From Epiperipatus broadwayi (Eukaryota > Onychophora > Udeonychophora > Euonychophora > Peripatidae): a DNA stretch of 64,000 bases. The DNA is taken from contig JAQFVV010012530.1 in NCBI GenBank assembly GCA_028023455.1, positions 558,001-622,000 on the forward strand, read 5' to 3'. The translations under genes and the position numbers were made by a program. The stretch's first letter is position 1. Each line of letters begins with the position of its first letter. Of the stretch, positions 8,578 to 19,700 are shown one piece after another. The notes under the pieces were generated by a model. That model saw only the letters and a list, made by a program, of their open reading frames with translations, had not been told where the DNA came from and did no database searches.

Positions 8578-10394
8578 TGTACCGAGATACATCAGGAAGG
8601 AGTGTGTTTTCTTCGGAGTTACACATAATTTTGGAGAAATATAAATTGATAAAAGATTTGTTTAAATATTTAATAAAAATAAAAGGTCTTGTAGGGTAAA
8701 ATAAAAAAAAAATTTTTGTTATCACACAAGGGTTTATCGTTAAAAGCATAAGTTAGACAGTTTTATAAGATATAATTTTAGAAACACATTTAAATAAAAC
8801 TTAAAGAATTAAAAACTTGATTTAATTGAAATATTGATTTAAGATTGCCTTTTAGAAAAAAAAAAAAAAAAGCAAGGTGGAGTTCGTTTTGTCTTATAAT
8901 AAAAAAAAAAAAAAGGAATATAATCAAAGGAATGTAATAAACAATGGGAGCTAATGACAAACATAAGAAATTTCCATTAAACGGCTAATTAGTGAAATAA
9001 CTCTAACAAAGAAATTGAAATTTGCAATCATCTAAAGAATGACCAATGAAACTGTGTAGAGAGTCGAAAGAAAAGAAATAATTATCCAATAGCAGAAATT
9101 CAGAATGTAGATTGAATCCGCAAAATAAGGACCGTAAAATATAAAAGGGGCGAACTTTCTATTGTGATGGTTATTAGATTGAATTTGATATTATGATTAG
9201 AATTTGATTCTGATTCGGTTCGGTTGATTATTCCTAAATTCATATTCATATTATTAATATACGTCCAAAGTTAAATAAAACATAATGCTGCATTGTTAAA
9301 CCCATCGTGTGGACAGCCGGCCGAATCCTTCCATGCAATACCAACAGCAGACAGTTCGAAGGTCGATCATGTTCGCATAAAACAAGAAGGAAGCGGAGTG
9401 TACATGGTGAAGCCCACAGGATCCCAATGACATCGGGAAAAGGATCGCAAAGAGTTAGCGCTAACTGACCGAAGGAAATACTATCAGAAGCTACGCTCGG
9501 AACTAGGCATAAAAGAGAATGCTAGGTAATATTTATTTTATTCTTAATTCACTAATTAAAAGCCGTAGTAATGTATGAAATAATAAACTTTGAACTTTAT
9601 GTTACGAACAATAATTACCAATTGTCTTTAGCTCCATTATCAAGGGATTTTATTGTGATTTCAAATATATTTGTGTGCGTATAATTATTTTCTAAATGTA
9701 TGTATAATATGATATTTTTGTTATATTAAATATTATTTAAATTTGAGCAAAAGTGTAATTAATTATATTATATGACCAAACGAAGTGAAACAGCGTAAAC
9801 GGAGATTTAATGGGTTAGTGACTATTTATAAAAAAAAAAAAAAGGGAAATAAATATCGTAGATCAAATAAATAATAAATGTTATAATAATGAATTTTAGT
9901 TTAGAAATGGGATATGAATATCCTATGAGATTATGAGAGCGAAATAAATTTTAAATTAGAATTTGGGAAAGGAAGCGAGAAAACTAGCGCAGAGAAAGAT
10001 TCGTAAATTGATTTTTTTAAGTAGGTGGATTTTGTATTTTATTGATTGTTTTAGCTGAGCTAGCGGGAGCGGGTACTAGATCGTATTGGTCAGGCAGACT
10101 TGTCGACAAAGGTCGGCTGGCGCCCATTGGATTTTTTTCCTTTAAATAAATAAAGAGTTTGGTTGGCTAATGTGTAATCTAGTAAACGAGTATTAATATT
10201 ATTGGCGAATGTTTGCAAATGATATTGACCACTCTACCAGAGATACCGACAGCCCCCCTATGATAGGATTTTGTGTAAGAGGGAGGTACAAAGTTCTGTA
10301 TCGAGTCGTTATTATAAATATCGAATATTTTATTGATGTTATATAAGTGATATTTATAAAAGTTATAAGACGACGTTAAAGGGGGGTAGGTATA
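8578..10394 (+). mobile_element. Probable LTR-type insert (1.8 kb) within the PLE inverted arm
   Basis: Comparing the two PLE arms places the insertion precisely: the arm sequence is continuous from 8577 to 10395-10399 once this piece is removed. The ends TGTACC and GGTATA form an imperfect short inverted repeat, and ATAT flanks both sides (8574-8577, 10395-10398), compatible with a 4-bp duplication although AT-rich. Internally it resembles the solo LTR at 5255-6946: AATATAAAAGG (TATA box) near 9138, a GC-richer leader at 9300-9525, splice-donor-like CTAGGTAATATT near 9525, then a long AT-rich part with GC patches near 10060-10130 and 10240. No gag/pol is seen. I call it a solo LTR of a related family; the ends are less clean than in the first. 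Confidence 0.55.
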
Positions 10395-10593
10395 ATATAT
10401 ATAACAAATAACACATATTCCATAAAAATAAATAAAAAATTACAAAATATATTCATAATTAAAAATTTACCTTATCTCACTCCCCTTTCCTATTACCAAC
10501 AAACACAACTCAAAGAGAAACAATTTCCTTTTTTTTTTTAAAAAAAAAAAAAATCTATATATATATCCTTTAAAACATTTAATTAAAAACCTA

Positions 10594-10792
10594 TTATTTT
10601 CTTTTCTGTTTATCTATTAACATCCTATTTAATTCTGGTTTTATTTCATTAATGTATACACTTTCTTTTATCATCCTTTCATTATATGACTTAATATATT
10701 CCAAAGGCTTTATATCAAAATCCCCATGCTTAAATTTATTCATGTGAATGTAAACAGCAGAATTTTTATCACCTAAATGCTGTTTTAATCTA
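10594..10792 (-). pseudogene. PLE lineage C GIY-YIG C-terminus, inverted copy
   Basis: The minus strand reads LKQHLGDKNSAVYIHMNKFK, then HGDFDIKPLEYIKSYNERMI, then KESVYINEIKPELNRMLIDK and a lysine-rich end with TAA at 10594-10596. The SAVYIHMNKFKHGDFDI segment is the His-containing C-terminal part of Penelope-type GIY-YIG proteins. It is the mirror image of 10793-10947 and reaches about 45 bases further towards the N-terminus. The catalytic GIY and YIG parts are absent, so this is a fragment created by the inverted insertion. Confidence 0.75.
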
Positions 10793-10947
10793 GTTCACAT
10801 GAATAAATTTAAGCATGGGGATTTTGATATAAAGCCTTTGGAATGTATTAAGTCATATAATGAAAGGATGATAAAAGCAAGTTTATACATTAATGAAATA
10901 AAACCAGAATTAAATAGGATGTTAATAGATAAACAGAAAAGAAAATA
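10793..10947 (+). pseudogene. PLE lineage C GIY-YIG C-terminus, direct copy
   Basis: The frame from 10796 reads HMNKFKHGDFDIKPLECIKS, then YNERMIKASLYINEIKPELN and a lysine-rich end at TAA 10945-10947. It begins abruptly at the inversion point. It differs from the inverted copy by only a few residues (C for Y, AS for ES, L for V), so the two arms were near-identical when inserted. Only the last 50 codons of the element's ORF are present. Confidence 0.75.
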
Positions 10948-11160
10948 ATAGGTTTTTAATTAAATTTTTAAAGGATATATATAGATTTTTTTTTTAAAAA
11001 AAAAGGAAATTGTTTCTCTTTGAGTTGTTTGTTGGTAATAGGAAAGGGGAGTGAGATAAGGTAAATTTTGGTTATGAATACATTTTGTAATTTTTTATTT
11101 ATTTTATTTATTCTTATGGAATATGTGTTACTTGTTATATATATATTTTATTTTAGCGTG

Positions 11161-11200
11161 CCTTGAAAAAGACTATATAAAATAGTTGAAACATTGGATT
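11161..11200 (+). other. Hammerhead-like hairpin in PLE lineage C 3' UTR (direct arm)
   Basis: The direct copy shows the same TTGAAAA, hairpin (ACTAT with ATAGT), GAAAC arrangement as the inverted arm at 8519-8557, with one change weakening the outermost pair of the stem. Confidence 0.33.
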
Positions 11201-11330
11201 TTTTTTTTCTTTTTCATGATTATAGTCATATAAAAAACAAGTTTTAAAAAGGAGTTAGTTTGTTTTATTTCTATTTTGGATATTTATGAACTATTTTGAA
11301 AAGAAGAACTCTGTGCTTGATATATTAAAT

Positions 11331-11342
11331 TATTAAGAGATA
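11331..11342. repeat. 12-bp target-site duplication (TATTAAGAGATA), right of PLE lineage C
   Basis: Identical partner of 8433-8444; the LINE coding sequence resumes here as LRDTYQLGNVESVKVKNGVG. Confidence 0.9.
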
Positions 11343-12464
11343 CATATCAACTAGGAAATGTAGAATCAGTTAAAGTTAAAAATGGGGTAGGACTAAGACA
11401 AGAATGGCCTATGTCACCTATTTTGTTTTTGTTGTATTTGAAAGAAATGGAGATAGCAATAGAAAGACTAGACGAGGGGTAGAGATACCATTATATTGGC
11501 AAAAACAATATATATATCATCAGGTCTTTTATTTGCAGATAATGTCTTCTTGTGCACAAAAAGAAGGTAAGATATGGAAGTTATACTAAGGACACAAGCA
11601 AGGGCGGATAAAGAGGTGGGGATTAAATTTAGTGAGGAAAAATCAAAAGTAATGATGATTAATACTGGGGAAAGAGAAGATAAAGAATTTTTATTGGGGG
11701 ATATACAGTTAAGTGTGTTAAATAGGTATAACTATTTGGGAATCATCATTGTTTGGATGAATGTGAAAAAAAAATTGATAAATGAAGCAAAGAAAAGAAA
11801 GGGATTGATAAAGAAATTAACAATGTTTTTATATAATAAATAGGTTGTAGCTATAATTATACGGAAGGGAGTAGCAGTAGTAGGGTTAACATATGGTAAC
11901 AATGCGTTATGCATTAGTAAAAGGGTATTAGATTACTTAGAAAAAATACAAAGAGAAGTAGGAAGACAGATGTGTGGATGACAAAGGATGCAATTCAAGG
12001 AGAAATGGGATGATCAAGTTTTTATATGAGAGATGCAAAAAGCAAAATGAAAATGTTCGGTAGATTGTAGTTTATGGATAATAAGAGAATAGGCAAAAAA
12101 TATTTAATTGGATTATGAGTAAAGGGCAAGCAACAAGATGGATGAGAAAGGTAATATGGTATGTAGAAGATTTGGATAAAGAATTTATGTCAGTATATTT
12201 ATACAAAAGGTGAGATGATTGTGTTAGAAGGATTGTTGAGTGTTATAATGATAAGGAATGGGATAGAATAGATGCATTAATAAAGAATAGGGAGTCGGAG
12301 AGATGGAGAGCTAGTATGAAGAATAAAAAGAGTTTAAATATATATAGAAGTAAATGAAATATTGGGTGAAGTTTATTCATGATAATAGCAAGGAAAGTAG
12401 TTTACGTTTAAGGCTCGAACAGGCTCTTTAGCAACAAGGGAATTATACACATAAATGGAAAAAT

Positions 12465-12719
12465 GTGGGTGATTTAGTCTGCAAGTTGCGTAAAGAAGAC
12501 ATAAAAAATATTAGGCATCTGTTAATTGAATGTAAATACCTAAAAGCAGAAAGGGTACAAATAATGAAGTTGTGGAAGAATAAATATAAATTAAGTGATT
12601 ATACAGAAAGTGGGTTATTAGTTTTTATGCTGGTTTTGGGAAAAGATAAGGGGGATTTAGATATAAAGGCTATAGAGTTGATAAAGATTATGTTGTGGAA
12701 ATGGAATGGAGCAGGATAG
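12465..12719 (+). pseudogene. LINE C-terminal Cys/His region (open fragment)
   Basis: This 84-codon open stretch contains CKLRKEDIKNIRHLLIEC, with Cys-x(14)-His... spacing recalling the C-terminal zinc knuckle of non-LTR retrotransposon ORF2 proteins, followed by a lysine-rich helix. The first codon is internal to the ORF. It is the best-preserved part of this LINE. Confidence 0.65.
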
Positions 12720-12926
12720 AGAAGAAAATGGGAAAATCTTAGGGTGGGGAATGGAAAGGTAAAGTGGCTAACAGGTATCTCTGGGCATAGTGGCTGAAAG
12801 ATTCCTGTCTCCGTATAAGAAGTCAGTGCATCACATCACATCACTACTATCTTACAGATATTCAATACATTAAAAATTAAATGATTAGTTATATTAAAAC
12901 AATGTAAAATATTTTTTTAAACTTAC

Positions 12927-13054
12927 GATTCTTTTGAGAAAAAAATCTCCTGAAGAACCCTTTGTTCCCTCTCTTGCTGCGTGTCTCTCTCTATACTATG
13001 AACACCATGTTCAACTAATGATGGTGGTAGATCAATTAACACTGGCATAGACCA
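12927..13054 (-). CDS. Exon (128 nt) of an unidentified protein-coding gene
   Basis: On the minus strand a CAG acceptor precedes TGGTCTATGCC, and the exon ends GAATC before GTAAGT. It encodes WSMPVLIDLPPSLVEHGVHS, then IERDTQQEREQRVLQEIFFS and KE plus two bases: 42 codons with no stop. Base composition is much less AT-rich than the flanks, and the C-terminal half is a charged, helix-like segment. It joins in frame to the exon at 13131-13184 through a 76-base intron. I do not recognise the family; the alternation of Arg/Glu/Gln suggests a helical or coiled-coil segment. The next exon lies at lower coordinates and must start with one base; I did not find it, and the LINE nest begins just beyond. 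Confidence 0.75.
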
Positions 13055-13130
13055 CTGAAATGGAGAATTCAATATTTTTAATAATTATCAACAATTAAAC
13101 TTCAGAAATATAAAATTATTCATAACTTAC

Positions 13131-13184
13131 TGGAAGCCGTTCAACCATTTTATCTTCCATTAACCGTTTAGCAGTTTCAAAAGC
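13131..13184 (-). CDS. Exon (54 nt) of the same unidentified gene
   Basis: On the minus strand, ATTTTTTAAG precedes GCTTTTGAAAC, and the exon ends CTTCCA before GTAAGT. The 18 codons read AFETAKRLMEDKMVERLP. The phase is zero at both ends, so it joins CAG at the end of the 16716-16780 exon and TGG at the start of the 12927-13054 exon without disturbing the frame. The combined protein has a basic/acidic helical run followed by LPWSMPVLIDLPP. Splice signals, composition and phase agree, so I treat it as real. Confidence 0.72.
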
Positions 13185-13189
13185 CTTAA

Positions 13190-16100
13190 AAAATAAAACA
13201 ACATTTTTTTATAATGTATTGCAGAAATATTTATTATGGCACATATTTTTAAATGCATACACAAATAAATATGATTTCACTAAATGTATACAAATTTGTA
13301 TAAATAAAATTATATTTTTATTATTGTTAAAAAAATATATATTTTATACAAATTTATTTATTATGTGACTTTCCAACTTTTAAGAGCACACAATTCTCCA
13401 ACACAAGAAAACATTTTTGTAAACAATTAACTATTGTAATAATCTTACTACTGATATCACTATAATTTTTCTCTCATGAATTAAAAAAAGTATATAAACT
13501 CTAAATGGTAATTTTTGTGTGCTAATTCAAGCATCTTTGATTTTTCTTTTTAATTAGGCAAAAATTTTAAATGATATTGTTAGTTTTAAAAAACAAACAA
13601 ACAAAAAAAACCATTTATACTGTATTTCAAAATATGTTATATGCATATTAAGACTTATGAAAAAGCAAATAGAATAATAAAGTATTCCGATCAACAGATA
13701 GCACTTCATATCTCAATTTTGCAATTGCGTATTAACTTTAATGTTCTACACAGCAGAGTAATCAGGTAAAATAGAAATCTGCTCACCTTAGTATCATGTT
13801 TCCAAAGTAGAAGCATGTGTACAAGTTGCTTTTGGTAAATAATAAAATATTATGGTGTCAAAATCATGTTATCCTCTAGCTTTGTAAGACTGCATCAGAT
13901 CAGTCACATTAAGCTTTCTACATATCAGTATTAAAAAATTGTGATTTTATAAATGTTTAATATGACCTCTTTCACTTAATTATATTTCAAATTTTACATT
14001 CTGTTAACACTCTTAGAAGTTAATCAACTGTTTCTTGTTTCATTTTAACACCAATAAACCACAGAAACATATTAAAACAATAATGCATTTATCTGCCTTT
14101 TTAATTTATGGAAACAAAATACCCTCTAAGTTTTCATCACCGCTATAGAAATAGAGAGTATTGTAAAATTATATCTTCATTATTTTCATTAATTTCTTCA
14201 CTTCTGATTAATCTTGTGTATTATAAAGTTTATAATTATTACTATTGATTTTGTGAGCATAAAAATTTAAGAATCACTCAAAAATAAATTTACAGAAATG
14301 AAGTTTTTGTAAACCTAAACATTAATAATTTTTTTTTAATAAGTTCAAATTAGAAAGATATGCAATGTAGAAAAATAAAATCCATAGGATTGATTAACAA
14401 AGTCTGCTACAGTGTTCTACCCTTAAAGAGAAAGCAATTCTTTATCTCTAATATTCACTCAGAAAACAACAAAACTTTGCATAGTATAACAAGAGGAATG
14501 ACTTTCAAACTCTCACAAATATTGCAGACTTCAAATTCGATTTTTTCCAAAAGTAATTCTATGATAAAAATTCATTTCTTTTACAAAAAGTCTTTGCATT
14601 ACTTTTTGAAGAATCAATAGAAAATACTATTATCTGGAATTCCTTTATATCCAAGAATTCTAACATAACAGAAGCATTTCAAAATATTTCATTCAGTTTG
14701 AAGACCAATAAAATATAAATATCCAATTACTTGACAATAATAGCGAACAAAACCTGATTATTATCATTCCATACTGCATATATTATCAATATGATCAAGT
14801 GATTGCTCATCAAATTTTATTTATTTAAAATATTTCAGATTCCCAGAGTATGAATGTCCTACTGGACCATTTAGATTACAGAATTATGTTGATAATAAAA
14901 TTTTTATTAATAATTTTTGCATGCATGCATGCATGGATAATGTGAGCGATAGACTAAATCAGCATCATCAACTTTTGATATTCCAATGATATTTACATCA
15001 CAAAATCCATCACAAAAATCCTCAAACATGCCATATTTATTCTAGATCAGTTGGAATGATCTTTCTCATGATTTGATAATTAATATTAAGATAAGTGGTG
15101 CATAAACTTAATCTTTATTTTTAGTCATAGAAATGGACAGTCAACACTAGTACACTAGGATATTACCTATTTAATAATGAATATGAAAAAATAGCAAGAC
15201 TAATTAAGAACACGCAAATAATAATAATTTATAATATAAGTTCATTATTTTACCATATAAAGAAGTAATCAGATCTAAAATAGTTGGACCAAAAAGCCTG
15301 GAAAAGTTGCATATCATTTGCAATATATCACTGTTGTAAGAAGGACTGCAAAATCTTGATTATGACTGGCTCAACACTAATAGAAGTATAAGATTATCCT
15401 TGCCCTCCTTACCAGTAATAAAGACTGCATCATATATATATATATTTTGTTTAGTCAGCATACTGATGTTCATCTGATTAATCCAAACTAATCGAGCCCC
15501 TTTATCCTGTAATAAGTGATAACTAGAAAACCATTTTCAATCAATAATTGAATGAATAACAGATTGACTATGCATAGAAACTAATAGCTAGATCTCCATT
15601 TATTGACTAATAATTGGATGAATAATAGAATAATTATGGCAGATGGATGCACCAACCATTTGTAAAATATTGAGAAAATGAGTAATGTAACAGGAGTTAA
15701 TGAAAAAGCATATAAGATTATATGTTACACAGTAAATTATTAAAAATCTAAGTAAAGCATGAAATTCACTTAACTAACAACCTAATTGAATCAGAACTCT
15801 CTGAGGGAATGTATAAATTTTGATTTATTCATGAAGACAAATCATATAGGCTTATGCCTATGGCTATCTCACTGGAAATGATGGTTATTCTCTAGCTAAT
15901 AGCGAGATAGTCACTTACTGATTGAAAATAAATTGGACTAGCAATTTGAATTATGTTTGCTTAAAGCTTGAAACAGCTTATAACTTTCATCCTAAAACAT
16001 ACTAACTATAGTTGGAATTGATCAAATGTATTCACTTTATGAAATACAAATTAAGCTGCTGATAGCAAACTGCTTTTTACGATGTGAATACTTTACAAGA

Positions 16101-16710
16101 CTAAACTTAAAAACGCTAATATCAATGATAAAAAAATTAAGGTTTCAATACAGTAGTTCCTAATATCTTTAAATTCTTCCTGTAGATAATGTAAACACAT
16201 TTGACATATTTACACACACAACTTCATTTTTTTTAAAAAAAAAGCACATTTATACCCAAAGTAAAATAATTAACGAAACAATATAATGCAATTATGGATA
16301 CAAAAGAACAATGATACATTCAGGGGAAAAGGGAGAGAGCAATCATATTAACAAATAAATAAACAAGATCATAAAAAAACTGACAAAGATGATTCATCGA
16401 AATATAGATGGGTACAAATGTGAAATTTATGAATTCAAATTTTTCATTTTAGTTTTAAAACTTTTTTAAATCTCATAAATAATTGAAATCATGAAAGTGA
16501 ATCTGTGGATATGAAGGACAGTTACTATCTATCATACTTTTAATTTAATTTTATCAAATACAGAAAAAAAAAGATTATTGCTTTCAGAATGGATACAATT
16601 TCAATCAAGACATGTTTATGCAAGTTAACTTCTTAAAAATAAACCATTTATTAGACATATTTTATGTAAAATTATTAGCCAATAAATAAATAAAAATATG
16701 TTTTGTTCGT
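13190..16710. other. Probable intron, AT-rich
   Basis: Apart from the candidate exon at 13787-13828, this interval holds no supported gene. It has a short ATGC repeat near 14921-14936, a direct pair of a 23-base motif (CAATAATTGAATGAATAACA-like) near 15543 and 15610, and an 86-codon ORF at 14360-14620 with no domain, of a length expected by chance. Confidence 0.5.
13787..13828 (-). CDS. Possible alternative exon (42 nt) of the unidentified gene
   Basis: Between two better exons the minus strand has CAAAAG, then 14 open codons (QLVHMLLLWKHDTK), then a strong donor GTGAGC. Length and phase (0 to 0) allow it to be included or skipped without changing the frame of the neighbours. The acceptor has only a weak pyrimidine tract. 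By chance such a stretch is not rare at this composition, so it is a candidate only. Confidence 0.25.
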
Positions 16711-16715
16711 AATAC

Positions 16716-16780
16716 CTGTCTTTCTCTTCTCATTTCCAAGGTCTTAAGATCACCAAAATTTTTCACATGGTTTACATTTA
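16716..16780 (-). CDS. Exon (65 nt) of the unidentified gene
   Basis: On the minus strand TTTTATTTTTAG is followed by 65 bases ending AGACAG before GTATTA. After two bases completing a split codon it reads NVNHVKNFGDLKTLEMRRER and Q, ending in phase 0, which fits the next exon (AFETAKRL...). The joined product is charged and probably helical. The upstream exon must end in one base; a 24-base candidate at about 19636-19659 would fit but has a poor acceptor. If real, the gene continues to higher coordinates with introns of at least 3 kb. Confidence 0.6.
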
Positions 16781-16789
16781 CTAAAAATA

Positions 16790-19700
16790 AAAATTGTTTT
16801 AATATATATATAATTCTAAAATATATTAATTTTTAAAAAAAACATTACTTTTAAGAAGAATTAGAAATAAATTTTAAAATTAAAGTGGCTTACAAAATTC
16901 TTAACCAGATTATAAAAATAAAAAAAATACAAATCTATAATTATGATAACATTATCCAACAAGAATTTATACATGAAAATAGACACTTTAAAATAATACT
17001 CCCACATTTGATATGATGAAATAATTATTTATAGAAAAATATAAATACAAACCAAAATACATATTCTGATCATTTTTGAATGCACATACATGCAATTCAA
17101 ATATTAAATTATTTCTATCTAATATATAATTAATATTAATAATTAAACATTTTATTCTGAGTATTGCATATTACTAAAAAATATATAATACAAATTAAGT
17201 TTAAGAAATAATGGGAAATGCTAATTTTCAAATCTCTTGCTTTCTTACACACATATACAAATAGTTTTTATTTACAAATTAAAATATTTTTAAGCAGAAA
17301 TATATACATATATTTTTTGTATGTATTTATATTAATTTGATGGAAAGCAGATTTGTGAATCCCAATGAGTCAAAAATTTGGTGAAAGTGTACAATTCATA
17401 TCTTTTTTTTTTTCAAAATAGTTTTCCTATTTACTGATTACTAGCTATGGTACAAACATATTTTAACTATAACTAATTCTAACAATTATATCAAAATTAT
17501 AATTCCTGAACATCTCATTGTTCAAAAATTCAATGTAGTTAGTGATAGGTAACCATTTAAAATTAATATTTATTAACATTTTTCATTTTCATCAGTGATG
17601 TGAATTTTTTTTTTTAAACACACACCCACAAAAGTTTTTAGAAAATTTCTAGAATGTCAATCTCTATCAAATTTTTAAAACATATATCTGATTTAAAAAT
17701 CACTCAATTTATAAATCAAATACATAAATATATAAAATACTATCTGTAAATATTTATAGTTAATTTGTGTTTACAAAGTTAGTCAAAATTCTGATCTGGA
17801 AATTAACTACTTTTGAAAGTTGTCTATTGATATCAATGATCAAAAAGTGTGAAACGACATAAATAAAATTTTATTTATGTGAAATTAAATACAATAAACA
17901 TATTGACTATATGTGTCAACATATTTTTGACTAGTCCTGCATAGAAATTACATAAAGATAGGAACCAAGCTATAACCTCAAAATCACATTTTAGTGAAAA
18001 TTAATTACTGAATCAGAATCTTAACATTGGCAGATATATTATTTATAAGCTTTTAAATGTCAAAGATTTTTAAATAATCTTTGTGTTAAGACTATTTTAA
18101 GAATCTATTATTACAATTAATGTAGGCCTTATTCATCAAACCAAATTAATAATATATAGCTAAACAAAATAATGCATTTATTTTCTGGTCTTTATTGATA
18201 CAGATGTATATCCACATTTCAAAATATCGTTGAGGGAGGGGGGGCATTTGTTATTTAGGATTAATTATACTCCTTCCTGCTTCTAAAAATGATTTCAGAG
18301 ATTTTGTCCCTCAGTGGAATATTTTGCATTAACTAGTTTAGCATGAAGTGAGAATGCAGGCTCAATTATTAAAAGTTCCTGGATATATTACTCTTTTGAG
18401 ACAAATATTAAAAAAAATTAAATGTAATTTTTGGACTCAATCCATTATTTTGGTTCTGGATAACTTAGTTAGGTTAAAAAAAAAAAATAGATATGAAAGA
18501 ATGAAATAGAGTTCATTAAACCATTATGAAAAATTTGCAGTAAAAAATTAGAATGTTAGTATCAATATTTTTTAAGACACATTTTTTCCCTAGAGAGTAA
18601 TATATATATAGGGTTAAAGCAAATAGATAAAATATTTACAATATGTGATAACTGGAGTGATAAACTTTCTAAGTGCTACCTATAACTAACAGAAAGCTCT
18701 CTAGTGGTAAATTTGCATTGCAAAAGCAAAATGGATCCATTATCATTTGTATTTCTAAGACCTTATAAGGAAAGCAAGTTTTAATATATTATGGAAAATA
18801 CCCTATCTCACCAACTTCTAGACAATGGAAAACATTCAAGAATGTTACAAATGCTTTGATTTTTGGGCATCAGTAATATTACTGAATAATCTTAGTTACC
18901 CAGATAATGGCTGGTGGATCATAACATTCATATAACACTAATTTTTGGTGTGCAACATCTTTGACTGACTTCTACTCGCCAGACAATTGTGGGTGTGATT
19001 AAGCCAAAACATCTACATGTTAATATTAACATGCAAATAAATCCAAATATACATTCCTTACACACACATATGGTCATTTCCATGAAAAGATTGTTTGTTA
19101 AAAATTTCAATTTTTTTTTAAAAAAAACTAAATTTTTTTCAATTTCCCATAAAAAAAAAAAATATATTTACACAAACAAAAAAAGAGAAAAAAAAAAAAT
19201 TAAATAAAACAAAAAAATTTAAAAAAAAATAATTTAAAATTAATTATCACAGAAATAAAGCTCATTATAAAATTTGAATAAAGAATCCTGACTTTCAATA
19301 TCAAAATTGGTTTTACTTATTCTAAATAAGCAAAATGAGTTTAATAATTAGAAAAAACTAATTAAATTAAAAGAAACAAAATTTTGAAAATGTTTTCAAT
19401 GTCTTACTTAAAACATTTAAATTTGGCACGATTATTAATATTTGCATCAAAATGTTATTACTTACAAATTTTCACTCAATGATCTGCCAATTATAAGAGC
19501 TCTTTAGAAACGATTTCTAAATAAAAATCAAATAAGTTGGAGTGAATTTATTTTGTTATTCATATTTACACTTTTTATTACATTACATATTTCAGTAGAA
19601 ACTATAGTTGAACAAACAAAATTATTTAGAAAACTTACTTGAATATGCCACACTGTTCACTTCTCAGTTTAGTTTTTAAGAATTTTGCTTAAATGTATAA

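Larger units (their letters stand above)
8445..11330 (+). mobile_element. Penelope-like element, lineage C, with inverted 3'-end copy, inserted in the LINE and itself interrupted
   Basis: The insert has an inverted structure. A plus-strand 3' end (10793-11330: GIY-YIG C-terminus plus 3' UTR) is preceded by a reverse-complement copy of the same 3' end (8445-8577 continued at 10399-10792). The arms meet at 10792/10793. Terminal arms pair over about 130 bp (8445-8577 with about 11145-11276), and the right side carries an extra 54-base tail (11277-11330). Such partly inverted copies with a short extra tail are known for Penelope-type elements. The left arm is split by a 1.8-kb LTR-like insert. 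No RT is left, so the element is dead. Flanked by a perfect 12-bp duplication. Confidence 0.85.
11331..12845 (+). pseudogene. LINE reverse transcriptase, C-terminal part and 3' UTR (after PLE insertion)
   Basis: This continues the RT begun at 7905. It reads LRDTYQLGNVESVKVKNGVG, then LRQEWPMSPILF (the usual G-RQG-PLSPILF block, altered), then GLLFADNVFL near 11525, where FADN replaces the catalytic FADD. Later come KSKVMMINTGE and NRYNYLGIII (thumb), and a C-terminal Cys/His stretch, CKLRKEDIKNIRHLLIEC (near 12480-12535), like the zinc-knuckle tail of several LINE clades. Several frameshifts and stops are present. The last coding stretch stops at 12719. The element ends near 12845 with the short tandem tail ATCACATCACATCAC. 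Confidence 0.8.

Noticed and set aside
19420-19660. Two further minus-strand exons (about 19458-19508 and 19636-19684) upstream of the 16.7-kb exon
   Set aside because: Donors are strong, but the frames are either closed or out of phase with the 16716-16780 exon, and the acceptors that would fix this are poor.
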